Assembly: GCF_016461785.1 (NCBI RefSeq)
Contig: NZ_JAEMUH010000014.1
Coordinates: 78,301 to 142,300, forward strand
DNA: 64,000 nt
Reading direction: 5' to 3'
DNA from: Marinomonas ostreistagni
GTDB taxonomy: Bacteria > Pseudomonadota > Gammaproteobacteria > Pseudomonadales > Marinomonadaceae
Position numbers and translations under genes: made by a program. The notes beneath the pieces were generated by a model. It worked only from the letters and a program-made list of their open reading frames with translations, ran no database searches and was not told the origin of the DNA. Positions 1 to 7,845 of the stretch are shown here, piece after piece. Every line of letters begins with the position of its first letter. The stretch's first letter is position 1.

Positions 1-1
1 T

Positions 2-442
2 AAGGTTTTATCAAAAGGGAATAAAGAGCGCTTAGTCAGCGTATCGGATGAAATGCTCAATGCACTGATTCGCTATCGCCGTTTTCGTCAGCTCCCCGAT
101 TTACCAACGGTAGCTGAACAAACCGCACTTATTCCGAAAAATCGAGGACAAGGCGCCATGACCAGTTCACGCCAAGTGCGTAATATCGTGCAGCATTGTT
201 TCGATCAAGCTTTCTATCGAATGTGTGATGACGGCCTAAAATCGGATGCTGAAGACCTTCGTGTCGCTACAGTGCACTGGCTGCGTCACACCGGCATTTC
301 AGAAGATGTGAAAGTGCGTCCAAAAGAGCACGTTCGAGAAGACGCAGGTCATGCCAGCATGGCAACGACGGACCGCTATATTGATACCGAATACCGTGAA
401 CGCCACGCCAGCGGAAGAAAGAAATCGCTAAGACCGAGTTAA
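2..442 (+). CDS. Tyrosine recombinase / phage-type integrase, C-terminal part (5' cut by window edge)
   Basis: The frame is open from base 2, so the gene starts outside the window. The visible 146 codons are the end of a tyrosine recombinase catalytic domain. KGNKER near the start is the beta-hairpin that carries the catalytic Lys. HWLRHTG supplies the His and second Arg, and GHASMATTDRYI supplies the later His and the Tyr nucleophile. The tail is basic (GRKKSLRPS). These enzymes cut and rejoin DNA through a 3'-phosphotyrosyl bond; XerC/D-like and element-encoded members share the motifs. It converges on the moa operon, and no att site or other element gene is visible here. Whether it belongs to an integrated element to the left cannot be judged. 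Confidence 0.85.
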   Translation, partial: KVLSKGNKERLVSVSDEMLNALIRYRRFRQLPDLPTVAEQTALIPKNRGQGAMTSSRQVRNIVQHCFDQAFYRMCDDGLKSDAEDLRVATVHWLRHTGISEDVKVRPKEHVREDAGHASMATTDRYIDTEYRERHASGRKKSLRPS

Positions 443-449
443 TAAATTA

Positions 450-671
450 TTAACGTTTATTGAGTCGATTTCTTAGGTGCCACACCAACCAAATAAAGCA
501 CCATAACAAAATAGCAGACAGTCCAACGTATGCGAAAATACGTTGGTTGATGCCTTCAAGCTCCGGAGCTTTCATAGCCAAAAGAAATGCGGTAATCATG
601 GATAAAGGCCGCAACAGCCAAACAGACGGAATGCGTCCGCCTATCATTAAAATGCGTAACCAGTTAGGCAC
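450..671 (-). CDS. Small two-segment membrane protein downstream of moaE
   Basis: A 73-residue protein read from a GTG start at 671, with GGAG five bases upstream deciding the start. The sequence has two hydrophobic segments (about residues 18-34 and 47-66), the second flanked by Trp, and ends in a basic tail (RNRLNKR), so it is probably an inner-membrane protein. It lies 34 bp after the moaE stop on the same strand and may be the last gene of the moa operon. I do not recognise the family. An overlapping plus-strand frame (460-696) has no comparable ribosome site and is treated as a shadow. Confidence 0.6.
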   Translation of the reverse strand: MPNWLRILMIGGRIPSVWLLRPLSMITAFLLAMKAPELEGINQRIFAYVGLSAILLWCFIWLVWHLRNRLNKR

Positions 672-705
672 GATAACTCCAAATTATTCAATGTAGTGGT
701 TGATG

Positions 706-1152
706 TTATTTATTCCAACGCTCTAGGCTGGTTTCGTCACTCTTCTTCGCCTCAACCCACTCTTCTCTTTCTGGGGTGATTTCTTTTTTCCAAAAGGCAG
801 CGCGGCTTTTTAAGTAGTCCATAATGAAGTCACAAGCAGCAAAGGCTTCAGCGCGGTGTGCAGATGAAACGCCAACGAAAACAATTTGATCATCGACAGA
901 CAATTTACCGACTCGGTGAACGACTTTGACATCTAGCAATGTCCAGCGCTGTTTGGCTTCGGAGACAATCTTTTCAAGATTATGTTCGGTCATGCCCGGG
1001 TAGTGCTCAAGCACAAAACTGGATTGCGCTGGATCATCACTAAAATCCCGTACACGGCCAACAAACATGACTACAGCACCGGTTTTATGGGCAATGCACA
1101 ATGACTCGTAGAGCTCTTGGACGTTGAAGTCCTGTTCTTGAACGGCGATCAT
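706..1152 (-). CDS. moaE: Molybdopterin synthase catalytic subunit MoaE
   Basis: At 148 residues it matches the usual length of MoaE, the large subunit of molybdopterin synthase. The enzyme inserts two sulfurs, delivered as a thiocarboxylate on MoaD, into cyclic pyranopterin monophosphate to make the dithiolene of molybdopterin. Family features visible are VMFVGRVRD near residue 30, LEHYPGM, the HRVGKL segment and the C-terminal FWKKE with the active-site Lys. It starts 1 bp after the moaD stop, as expected for subunits made together in the cytoplasm. The order is moaC-moaD-moaE; moaA and moaB are not in the window. Confidence 0.95.
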   Translation of the reverse strand: MIAVQEQDFNVQELYESLCIAHKTGAVVMFVGRVRDFSDDPAQSSFVLEHYPGMTEHNLEKIVSEAKQRWTLLDVKVVHRVGKLSVDDQIVFVGVSSAHRAEAFAACDFIMDYLKSRAAFWKKEITPEREEWVEAKKSDETSLERWNK

Positions 1153-1153
1153 A

Positions 1154-1408
1154 TTAGCCCCCTGTTACCGGTGGGAAGAATGCCACTTCACGCACTTTTT
1201 CAGGCTCAATCACATCATCATCGCGGGCAAAGTCAAAATCAATTGCGGCTTTAACCTTTTCTTCAAGTAATAAGGGCTGTTGAAGTTGCTCTGCTAGTTT
1301 TTCTTTCAGCTGACGAACCGTTAATTCACTCTCAATTTGAAGCTCTAGCTCGTCACATTTCATGGTTTCACGAAGAGATGCAAAGAAGACAATTTTCAGA
1401 TTAGCCAC
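1154..1408 (-). CDS. moaD: Molybdopterin synthase sulfur carrier subunit MoaD
   Basis: An 84-residue ubiquitin-fold sulfur carrier. The chain ends in the diagnostic Gly-Gly (FFPPVTGG), which is adenylated and converted to a thiocarboxylate before MoaE uses it. I place the start at the GTG at 1408, because GGAG lies eight bases upstream and [14 protein letters not shown] then aligns with the normal MoaD N-terminus; the frame could extend a further ten codons without support. The start overlaps the moaC stop by 8 bp, so the two genes are probably translationally coupled. Confidence 0.92.
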   Translation of the reverse strand: MANLKIVFFASLRETMKCDELELQIESELTVRQLKEKLAEQLQQPLLLEEKVKAAIDFDFARDDDVIEPEKVREVAFFPPVTGG

Positions 1409-1883
1409 GATTTGCACTCCAAGAGCCGCTTTTACCACCGTGTTTTTCTAGCAACGCGGTTTCACAAATCACGATGCCTTTATCGACCGCTTTGCACATA
1501 TCGTAAAGCGTCAAGGCCGCAACGCTTGCGCCGGTTAGGGCTTCCATTTCAACGCCTGTCTTACCACTCAATGAGCAGGTACATAGGATTTCAATATGGC
1601 AGTCATCTAGCACATTAATATCCAAGGTGATTTTGGTCAGCATCAATGGATGGCACAAAGGAATGAGGTCGGGAGTTTTCTTCGCCGCTTGAATACCGGC
1701 AATACGGACTGTTGCAAGCACATCGCCTTTCGGTAGGCCGCCTTCTATCACTCTCTTTAAAGTATCTGGCAGCATTTTCACAACTGATCGTGCTGTGGCC
1801 ATGCGTTTGGTTACGTCTTTATCACTCACGTCAACCATATGCGCGTTGCCGTTGGAATCAAGGTGGGTCAATGTGTCACTCAT
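1401..1883 (-). CDS. moaC: Cyclic pyranopterin monophosphate synthase MoaC
   Basis: A 160-residue protein of normal MoaC length. MoaC converts the MoaA product 3',8-cyclo-GTP to cyclic pyranopterin monophosphate, the first stable molybdenum-cofactor intermediate. The sequence shows the family blocks [18 protein letters not shown] at the N-terminus, the active-site segment LIPLCHPL, and [20 protein letters not shown] near residue 115, followed by the Lys-rich KAVDKG. It is the first gene of the leftward moaCDE operon and is divergent from the J-domain gene, with 143 bp between them holding both promoters. Confidence 0.95.
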   Translation of the reverse strand: MSDTLTHLDSNGNAHMVDVSDKDVTKRMATARSVVKMLPDTLKRVIEGGLPKGDVLATVRIAGIQAAKKTPDLIPLCHPLMLTKITLDINVLDDCHIEILCTCSLSGKTGVEMEALTGASVAALTLYDMCKAVDKGIVICETALLEKHGGKSGSWSANRG

Positions 1884-2026
1884 GCCATCTCACTTATACC
1901 AATTGTACTGTCAAAAAACGCCTAGTTTGGCAAAACCTCTGTACAAATCAAGGGTTAAGCGCCCGATAACTTTTTACTCAGACGTTATTGAGGCATAATG
2001 CTGTGAAATTGACGTAAGTTGACCCT

Positions 2027-3325
2027 ATGAGCCTAATCGACGATTTTAATCTTCTTGAATTGCCAACCAATGCAACGGAGCAGGAAGCCAAAGCCGCCTA
2101 CCGTCGTTTAGCACGTCGTTTTCATCCTGATAAAAACCCCGGAACGGATACTACCGAACACTTCCAACGTATTCATGACGCCTACCAAAATGTCTTATCG
2201 GCGATTAAACGCAGTCAAGGACAAGAGTGGAAGCCTTATGATTTTACTGAAAAAGCCACCTCTAAGAATACTTCAGGCTTTGAGCGTTATGAATTTGACA
2301 ACGACGCCAAACAGCGCGAGTACGTTAAAGAACAACAGCGCGCCTACGAACAAATGAAACGTAGCAACGCTCAACAAGACCGCGTCCGAGAAGAAGCCTT
2401 ACGCAACGCTCGAAGCACCTTGCATCAGCGTAGAATGAATGCACTGTATGAAGAGATGCGTAAAAGTGATGCCTCTCAATCTTTTCATAGCAATGAATAT
2501 GAGACACAACATCAATCGCATCAAGACAGTGAAAAAGAGCCTTTTAATTCTGTCGATCAAGAAAGCTTCTTTGAGTCAAAAAATCAACATACAAATAACG
2601 CTAACATAGTCCCGTTTACTCGCTATGCAGCCAAAGCTGCTTTTGTAACCTGCACTTACTTAGCAACTTTTGCGATGGGGATATACAGCACGAACTATTG
2701 GAATGACATAATCAGTTCGTCCTCAGATGACGTGCAGGAGTACGTTGGCGGTCTGTATCCACAGTATCGTTTGGGCGAGCATTATACTCTTGATAGCACG
2801 AGGCTGTTTACGGAACCGAGTGTTGCTTCAGACATTAAGCAAACCATCCCTGTCATGCAATCTGTCGATGTCATTCAGGCACAAGGCGATTGGTTCACCC
2901 TGAGCTTCAAGGGGATCACTGGTTGGTCAAAAGCAGAAAACTTTGGTTTCGGTACAGCCGAACGAGCCCTGCAAACAGGTTGTGTCGGCCATCCCGGTGT
3001 CGCCCCTATTCATGGTGAAATCATTGGTCATGCCGAAGGTACAAGTCGCCTTAGAATCATTAATCAGCTATCCGAATCGAGCATGCTGACCTTTCAATCT
3101 TTAGAAGGCTTACCTCCCTTTTCAATTTATCTTCACGCTAACCAACCTTTTGCCGCCAACTTTATCCCAAAAGGAAGCTATCGGTTGGTGTTAGAGACAG
3201 GTTCACTGTATCATCACGCCTGTCAGCGTTTCCTATTTAATGAGCAACAGCGCACTGTGCTAGAACAAGTCAGTTTTGCCAGCACGGAACAAACGCTTAG
3301 CTTGAGAAACCTAGATACTCCGTAA
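2027..3325 (+). CDS. J-domain protein with central membrane segment and SH3-like C-terminal region
   Basis: A 432-residue protein with three parts. Residues 1-60 are a DnaJ J-domain with the essential HPD motif (RRFHPDKNPG), which would stimulate an Hsp70. Residues 65-195 are very polar, rich in Gln, Glu and Arg, and probably coiled coil or disordered. A single hydrophobic segment lies at about 203-222, followed by a region (about 245-305) that reads like a bacterial SH3 repeat (LFTEPSVASDIK, GDWFTLSFKGITGWS). There are no DnaJ zinc-finger or G/F domains, so this is a class III J-protein. The topology suggests the J-domain is cytoplasmic and the SH3-like part periplasmic. I cannot name a substrate. 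Confidence 0.8.
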   Translation: MSLIDDFNLLELPTNATEQEAKAAYRRLARRFHPDKNPGTDTTEHFQRIHDAYQNVLSAIKRSQGQEWKPYDFTEKATSKNTSGFERYEFDNDAKQREYVKEQQRAYEQMKRSNAQQDRVREEALRNARSTLHQRRMNALYEEMRKSDASQSFHSNEYETQHQSHQDSEKEPFNSVDQESFFESKNQHTNNANIVPFTRYAAKAAFVTCTYLATFAMGIYSTNYWNDIISSSSDDVQEYVGGLYPQYRLGEHYTLDSTRLFTEPSVASDIKQTIPVMQSVDVIQAQGDWFTLSFKGITGWSKAENFGFGTAERALQTGCVGHPGVAPIHGEIIGHAEGTSRLRIINQLSESSMLTFQSLEGLPPFSIYLHANQPFAANFIPKGSYRLVLETGSLYHHACQRFLFNEQQRTVLEQVSFASTEQTLSLRNLDTP

Positions 3326-3353
3326 TCTGATAACGTAAACGAGTTACCATTTC

Positions 3354-4115
3354 ATGCTTAGCAATATTCGCATTGTACTGATCAATACCTTCCATCCTGG
3401 CAATATCGGCGCTATCGCACGCGCTATGAAAAACATGGGGTTAAGCAACTTATATTTGGTTGATCCAAATGACTACCCATCAGAAGAAGCGACAAGCCGT
3501 GCGGCCGGTGCTGTAGATCTGTTAGAAAATGCGACCATTGTGAACACTCTTGAAGAGGCGATTTCAGACTGTAGTTTAGTAATTGGTACCAGCGCCCGCC
3601 ATCGTACCTTTCAGCTGCCGATCATGAACGCCCGCGAATGTGCTGAGACGGTTATCCCAGAAGCTAAAGAGCACAATATTGCGATTTTATTTGGCCGTGA
3701 AACAATGGGACTTTTAAATGAAGAAATCGCCCAGTGTCATCGCCAAGTCTACATTGATGCAAACGATGAATACCCTGTCCTGAACATTTCTCAAGCGGTA
3801 CAGATCGTGGCTTATGAAATTTGGATGGCTCACCAAAATGAACAGATTCATGAGAAGGTTGTGCCTGAGTACCCGCGTAAAAAAGAAATGGACTTGTTCT
3901 ACGAACACCTTGAAGAAACGCTGTATGGCATCAACTTCGTCGTTCGCAACCACCCAGGTAAGGTACTCGACAAACTTAAGCGCTTCTTCAACCGCTCACG
4001 TCCCGAGAAGCAAGAATTAGGTATTTTACGTGGTGTTCTAGCCGCGGTCGATCGTGAAGCTGGCCTGAATGAAGGCATGAGTCACGAGGCGAAGAAAACC
4101 AAAGAGCAGGAATAA
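3354..4115 (+). CDS. trmJ: tRNA (cytidine/uridine-2'-O-)-methyltransferase TrmJ
   Basis: A 253-residue SPOUT-class methyltransferase. TrmJ 2'-O-methylates position 32 of several tRNAs with S-adenosylmethionine, as a dimer. The N-terminus (IRIVLINTFHPGNIGAIARA) is the classic SpoU start. LVIGTSAR and ILFGRETMGLLNEE form the knotted cofactor-binding region, with NISQAVQIVAYE as the last motif. The C-terminal extension (about residues 165-250) matches the TrmJ-specific tail rather than the shorter TrmL. It follows the J-domain gene by 28 bp and may be cotranscribed. A palindromic repeat element follows its 3' end. Confidence 0.92.
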   Translation: MLSNIRIVLINTFHPGNIGAIARAMKNMGLSNLYLVDPNDYPSEEATSRAAGAVDLLENATIVNTLEEAISDCSLVIGTSARHRTFQLPIMNARECAETVIPEAKEHNIAILFGRETMGLLNEEIAQCHRQVYIDANDEYPVLNISQAVQIVAYEIWMAHQNEQIHEKVVPEYPRKKEMDLFYEHLEETLYGINFVVRNHPGKVLDKLKRFFNRSRPEKQELGILRGVLAAVDREAGLNEGMSHEAKKTKEQE

Positions 4116-4150
4116 AACTAACTTGCCATTCTACCTTATTCCAATCAGGG

Positions 4151-4244
4151 AATCTGTGTTTGAATCGAAGATGTAGGACCTCGGTTTCCGAGGGATAGCA
4201 GCTTATCCTGCGCACAGCGCAGTCCTACAATCAAAGGCCAGATT
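4151..4244. repeat. Palindromic dispersed repeat, copy 1 (MITE/REP-like, cloverleaf-forming)
   Basis: This element of about 94 bp can fold into a nested structure. The outer stem is TGTAGGAC (4172-4179) with GTCCTACA (4222-4229). Inside are two perfect hairpins, CCTCGG-TTT-CCGAGG (4179-4193) and CTGCGC-ACA-GCGCAG (4208-4222). Outer imperfect inverted ends are AATCTGTGTTTGA (4151) and TCAAAGGCCAGATT (ending 4244). Related copies lie at 7632-7719 (inverted) and 9809-9890. It has no coding capacity. Confidence 0.8.
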
Positions 4245-4278
4245 AAGTTATCAGTAGATAACATACGGTATATACGTC

Positions 4279-4716
4279 TTATTTCATTTCTTCAATGACT
4301 GCCAATTTTGCTTGTATAAATTCCGAGTGCTGCATAAATAAGAGTTCGCTAATTTTTCGAATTCGATGATCTTCGTGAGCATCAAGCTTGCCATCTGCAT
4401 AGGCTACTCGCCATAAGCATTTCAATAATTCAAACTTCTGTTCTAAATTCGCCTGTTCGTTGATCACTTTTGTGAACTGGTAGGCGTCGTTAGCATCATG
4501 AATGGTACTTTTTACTTCATCAAATAAACGATCAACATCCTCACCTAAATCGCTTACAGATTTGATTGCATGTTTTGCTGATTGCTCTTCATCAGGATGT
4601 ATTTCATCATCGGCTATCACTACCTCAAGTAACAGTGCAGCAACTGCTTTTTGATAGCTAATTGGATCAACGATGGTTTCAGTTGAGCTAAATAATTTTT
4701 TTAACGCATTAATCAT
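4279..4716 (-). CDS. TerB-family (tellurite-resistance/DjlA N-domain-like) protein
   Basis: A 145-residue all-helical protein. Two similar halves, AALLLEVVIADDEIHPDE (about 26-43) and LLKCLWRVAYADGKLDAHED (about 97-116), are the paired acidic helix-turn motifs of the TerB fold, which binds metal in some members. The family includes TerB of tellurite resistance operons and the N-terminal domain of DjlA, but a lone TerB-like protein such as this has no defined role. Its ATG overlaps the stop of the upstream gene by 4 bp (ATGA), so the two are coupled. No other ter genes are present, so I do not infer tellurite resistance. Confidence 0.8.
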   Translation of the reverse strand: MINALKKLFSSTETIVDPISYQKAVAALLLEVVIADDEIHPDEEQSAKHAIKSVSDLGEDVDRLFDEVKSTIHDANDAYQFTKVINEQANLEQKFELLKCLWRVAYADGKLDAHEDHRIRKISELLFMQHSEFIQAKLAVIEEMK

Positions 4717-5135
4717 GGAGAAACCTTAAGCCTTGTTTTTAACGCCTCAATAAGCATATTAGGGAATTGGCGATAGTCCAAATATGGGCTCCAAATACAT
4801 GAACCCGAAATATAAACAGCATGCTTACCACATACAATTTGGTCTGCATCATGCGGAATGGGCAGTTCCTCGAGAAAAGTCTTACCTACGATAACAGAAT
4901 ACTCGCCTTTCAAAGGTAGCTCATCGGCACTGAAGCAAAGCCTCGCCCTTTCCCATATATATTGATCCCTAACTATACGCCAATCCTCACCCGGCGCAGT
5001 AAGCAACTTTGCAATGATTGTGAGTATTTTGCGCCAATGGTTGCCATTCATGTCAATCAACAACTTGGGGGAGCAGTTCGAGTAATGATCCATGTGCTCT
5101 GGTAGGATGGGGGTATTTGGTAATAAGAAAATCAT
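4713..5135 (-). CDS. Conserved hypothetical protein coupled to the TerB-like gene
   Basis: A 140-residue soluble protein that I do not recognise by name. It contains WRKILTIIAKLL, a charged YIWERARLCFSADE segment, an ISGSCIWSPYLDYRQFPN block and a C-terminal helix (MLIEALKTRL). There is no signal peptide or membrane segment. The gene overlaps the TerB-like gene by 4 bp and is the first gene of that two-gene leftward unit. The start has only a weak ribosome site (TGAAGA), and an internal ATG at residue 15 is an alternative. The region upstream (5136-5266) separates it from the divergent sulfur-transport genes. Confidence 0.65.
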   Translation of the reverse strand: MIFLLPNTPILPEHMDHYSNCSPKLLIDMNGNHWRKILTIIAKLLTAPGEDWRIVRDQYIWERARLCFSADELPLKGEYSVIVGKTFLEELPIPHDADQIVCGKHAVYISGSCIWSPYLDYRQFPNMLIEALKTRLKVSP

Positions 5136-5266
5136 TCTTCACATTTTATATTTGTTAACTAAGTAAATTCTAACTTCCTGCACTGTAATTTTCTGCATGA
5201 AAGCTAGTAAAAATCTTTATATTAGATTATTCTTATTTAAATAATTTTACGCACGAGGTTTATACT

Positions 5267-5665
5267 ATGGACGCATTTTTAATGCCCCTGATAGGTGGCT
5301 TACTTATCGGTCTCACTACGGCTGCTTACCTACTCCTTACAGGCAAAGTAGTCGGTATAAGTGGCATTCTGGCGCAAGCTTTGTTTAGTAAAGATCGATT
5401 CCTACCTTTTTTGTTTGTGATAGGCCTGATCATTGGTGGTAGCGCTTATGGCATTTTGGTAGAGCCATCTCAGCCCTTCCCTGAAATGAGAAGTCCATTA
5501 ATATTGATTATATCAGGCCTCTTGGTGGGCTATGGAACACGTTTAGGAAGTGGCTGTACCAGTGGTCATGGTGTTTGTGGTATTTCTCGTCTATCACCAC
5601 GCTCTTTGATTGCCACAGCGGTGTTCATGAGTACCGCCATCATCACTGTTTTGTTGACTAAGTAG
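5267..5665 (+). CDS. YeeE/YedE-family sulfur transporter, first half
   Basis: A 132-residue membrane protein with four or five hydrophobic segments. The family-defining Cys-rich loop is GSGCTSGHGVCGISRLSPRS near residue 95. In the YeeE/TsuA family these conserved Cys relay thiosulfate or related sulfur compounds across the inner membrane. Here the transporter is split into two short proteins; this is the first. The second begins 11 bp downstream, so the pair is one operon. This half carries two of the likely relay Cys. The substrate (thiosulfate, sulfane sulfur or sulfide-related) cannot be read from sequence. Confidence 0.85.
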   Translation: MDAFLMPLIGGLLIGLTTAAYLLLTGKVVGISGILAQALFSKDRFLPFLFVIGLIIGGSAYGILVEPSQPFPEMRSPLILIISGLLVGYGTRLGSGCTSGHGVCGISRLSPRSLIATAVFMSTAIITVLLTK

Positions 5666-5676
5666 GAGCTGTCCGT

Positions 5677-6096
5677 ATGTACGCAATCATCACATTTTTT
5701 ACCGGCCTTCTATTTGGACTTGGTCTTGCTATATCTGAAATGACTAACCCTTCTGTCGTTATTGGTTTTTTAGATATATTTGGGAATTGGAACCCGTCTT
5801 TAATTTTTGTAATGGGCGGCGCTGTTGTGATTGGGATGATTGGTTACATCATTCGCAATCGACGAACGCAGCCGTGGTTAGCCGATAAATGGTATGTCCC
5901 AACCCGCCGCGATATCGATAAGAATTTGATCCTCGGCGCTGCGCTATTTGGCATCGGCTGGGGGCTAAGCGGTTACTGCCCAGGCCCAGGTTTAACAGCT
6001 CTTACCAATAATCCAATGGAAGGTGTTTACTTTGTCGGCGCCTTGATCGCAGGGTCTGCACTTTTTCACTTTCAAAACCATCGCAATAATGGTTAG
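5677..6096 (+). CDS. YeeE/YedE-family sulfur transporter, second half (DUF6691-like)
   Basis: A 139-residue membrane protein, partner of the preceding gene. It begins with a hydrophobic segment containing GLGLAISEMTNPSVV and ends with the conserved GLSGYCPGPGLTAL loop, whose Cys matches the second-half Cys of fused YeeE proteins. About four membrane segments are visible. The AGGAG ribosome site lies in the short gap after the first gene. Family knowledge suggests the two chains form one channel-like unit for a reduced sulfur compound. A rho-independent terminator follows directly at 6111. Confidence 0.85.
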   Translation: MYAIITFFTGLLFGLGLAISEMTNPSVVIGFLDIFGNWNPSLIFVMGGAVVIGMIGYIIRNRRTQPWLADKWYVPTRRDIDKNLILGAALFGIGWGLSGYCPGPGLTALTNNPMEGVYFVGALIAGSALFHFQNHRNNG

Positions 6097-6110
6097 AACT
6101 CTATAGACTA

Positions 6111-6134
6111 AAAGGCTCTTCGGGGCCTTTTTTT
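6111..6134 (+). terminator. Rho-independent terminator after the YeeE pair
   Basis: AAAGGC and GCCTTT arms enclose a TCTTCGG-type loop and run into a T-tract, 14 bp after the stop of the second YeeE gene. Confidence 0.8.
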
Positions 6135-6255
6135 ATACCCAAAAAAAGATAAAAATTTACTTGACGTGAAGTACATTGCGTCTTAAATTTCGCCTCGCGT
6201 CGTTGCTGAACATATTCCGCACCGCTTCAACTGCTGCGCTAGTCGCTTAAGGCCT

Positions 6256-6315
6256 AATACGCCGGATAAGTAACAGCCATAAGTAGGATGGGGGGAGGTA
6301 AAGGCGTATTTTTCG
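6256..6315 (+). promoter_or_regulatory. Inverted repeat in the leader of the decarboxylase gene
   Basis: AATACGCC (6256-6263) and GGCGTATT (6303-6310) are exact inverted arms 39 bp apart, and the second is followed by TTTT. They sit about 40 bp before the decarboxylase start, within a GC-richer stretch (about 6180-6300) that has no gene. A leader hairpin or attenuator is possible. Only the repeat itself is seen. Confidence 0.35.
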
Positions 6316-6349
6316 GATTATGTTTTCTCAAAATAAGGAGCAATGCGCC

Positions 6350-7525
6350 ATGTCAATGATGCCTATTGATGTACATTCTTTTTACACACCTGATCAATTC
6401 AAACGCTTAAAGTCTTTGGCTGACACAAAGGAAACCCCTTTTGTTGTGATCGATACTAAAATGATCGACGAAGCGTACACTGAGTTGGCAAAAGGCTTTC
6501 CAACAGCTGATATTTTCTACGCCATCAAGGCCAACCCAGCGCCAGAAATTTTAACGCTTTTACGTGATCGCGGATCAAACTTTGATGTTGCATCCCGCTA
6601 CGAGCTAGACAAGTTACTTGCCATTGGTGGCGTGAAACCTGAGCAAGTTAGCTACGGCAACACGATCAAAAAAGCTCAGGACGTTCGCTACTTCTACGAG
6701 AAAGGTGTACGTATGTTTGCAACCGATTCAGAAGCTGACCTTCGTAATATTGCTAAAGCGGCACCTGGTTCACGAGTTTACGTTCGCATTCTGACAGAAG
6801 GTACTGTATCTGCTGATTGGCCACTGTCTCGCAAATTTGGTTGTCGCCCTGACATGGCCATGGATCTGTTGATTTTGGCTAAAGAACTAGGTTTAGAACC
6901 ATACGGTGTATCATTCCACGTAGGTTCTCAGCAACGTGATATTGGCGCATGGGATGCAGCGATTGCTAGCGTTAAAGTGATTTTTGAGCGTCTAAAGAGT
7001 GAGGACAACATCACTTTAAAAATGATCAATATGGGTGGTGGCTTCCCTGCGAACTACATCAGCCGTACTAATGATCTGGCTACCTATGCTGAAGAAATCA
7101 CTCGATTCTTGGAAGAAGACTTTGGTGATGATATGCCGCGAATTATCCTAGAGCCAGGTCGCTCTTTGATTTCAAATGCGGGCATCTTGGTAAGTGAAGT
7201 GGTATTGATTTCTCGTAAGTCACACACTGCACTTAACCGTTGGATTTTCACTGATGTTGGTAAATTTTCAGGTTTGATTGAAACGTTGGATGAGTCGATC
7301 AAATACCCTATTCATGTTGAGAAAACAGGGGAACTTGAAGAAGTGATCATTGCAGGCCCAACATGTGATAGTGCCGATATTATGTACGAGCACTACAAAT
7401 ACGGTCTACCTTTGAACCTTGCTATCGGTGATCGCTTGTACTGGTTGTCTACAGGTGCTTACACCACTACTTACAGTGCAGTAGAGTTTAACGGCTTCCC
7501 TCCGCTAAAATCCTACTACATCTAA
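6350..7525 (+). CDS. Ornithine/lysine decarboxylase, alanine-racemase fold (type III PLP)
   Basis: A 391-residue decarboxylase of the eukaryotic ODC fold. YAIKANPAPE carries the PLP-binding Lys. Further landmarks are FDVASRYELD, the VSFHVGSQ segment, GGGFP, the EPGRS phosphate-binding loop, and GPTCDSAD with the catalytic Cys from the partner subunit. The reaction converts ornithine to putrescine, or lysine to cadaverine, for polyamine supply; bacterial members of this fold often use both. I choose ATG 6350 because AAGGAG precedes it by nine bases, whereas ATG 6320 lacks a site. It is a single gene ending in a strong terminator. Confidence 0.9.
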   Translation: MSMMPIDVHSFYTPDQFKRLKSLADTKETPFVVIDTKMIDEAYTELAKGFPTADIFYAIKANPAPEILTLLRDRGSNFDVASRYELDKLLAIGGVKPEQVSYGNTIKKAQDVRYFYEKGVRMFATDSEADLRNIAKAAPGSRVYVRILTEGTVSADWPLSRKFGCRPDMAMDLLILAKELGLEPYGVSFHVGSQQRDIGAWDAAIASVKVIFERLKSEDNITLKMINMGGGFPANYISRTNDLATYAEEITRFLEEDFGDDMPRIILEPGRSLISNAGILVSEVVLISRKSHTALNRWIFTDVGKFSGLIETLDESIKYPIHVEKTGELEEVIIAGPTCDSADIMYEHYKYGLPLNLAIGDRLYWLSTGAYTTTYSAVEFNGFPPLKSYYI

Positions 7526-7553
7526 TACACTTACCTTGAATTAGGTAACAGAC

Positions 7554-7597
7554 CGGCCCCCTGTGATGTTCCAACATTACAGGGGGCCGCTTTGTTT
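7554..7597 (+). terminator. Strong rho-independent terminator after the decarboxylase gene
   Basis: A 17-bp stem, CGGCCCCCTGTGATGTT paired with AACATTACAGGGGGCCG (one G-T pair, CC loop), is followed by a T-rich run (CTTTGTTT). Confidence 0.88.
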
Positions 7598-7631
7598 ATG
7601 AGGCGTGCGAGCGGAGCCCCCTCGTTTACTC

Positions 7632-7719
7632 AATCTGGCCTTTGATTGTAGGACTGCGCTGTGCGCGGGACAAGATATTTTCCCTCGGAAACCGAGGTCC
7701 TAAAACTACGATTTAAATG
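7632..7719. repeat. Palindromic dispersed repeat, copy 2 (inverted)
   Basis: Reading the minus strand gives the copy-1 element. The outer stem is TGTAGGAC (7647-7654) with GTCCTAAA (7697-7704). The TCGG-AAA-CCGA type hairpin and the GCGC-TGT-GCGC hairpin are kept. The left end AATCTGGCCTTTGATTG is the exact complement of the right end of copy 1. Confidence 0.8.
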
Positions 7720-7723
7720 CCGC

Positions 7724-7789
7724 CATCCCCGATTGAATCGGGTCGTACGAGCTGGCTCCTGTTTGCGATAGAGACATCTCCGTATGGCG
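7724..7789. repeat. Second and third REP-like blocks next to copy 2
   Basis: On the minus strand this reads CTCGTACGACCCGAT-TCA-ATCGGG with a perfect CCCGAT/ATCGGG hairpin (7728-7742), and farther out CGCCATACGGAGATG (7775-7789). Both blocks recur at 9901-9955, but in a different order relative to the cloverleaf element. Confidence 0.65.
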
Positions 7790-7845
7790 ATTGTTGATCA
7801 ATACCTATAAGATACCTTAACGATCATTTCATCTAAGGATTATTT

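Larger units (their letters stand above)
7526..7845. other. Non-coding gap with terminator and repeat elements
   Basis: A 320-bp gap between the decarboxylase and MOSC genes. It holds a strong terminator (7554-7597), an inverted copy of the palindromic repeat (7632-7719) and a second repeat block (7724-7789). I see no ORF of note. The MOSC ribosome site (AAGGAT) is at the right end. Confidence 0.7.

Noticed and set aside
460..696. Plus-strand frame overlapping the small membrane-protein gene
   Set aside because: No ribosome site; the minus-strand frame has a GGAG site and a sensible two-helix product within the moa operon.
4279..4716. Tellurite resistance locus
   Set aside because: Only a TerB-like gene is present; terZ/A/C/D/E partners are absent.
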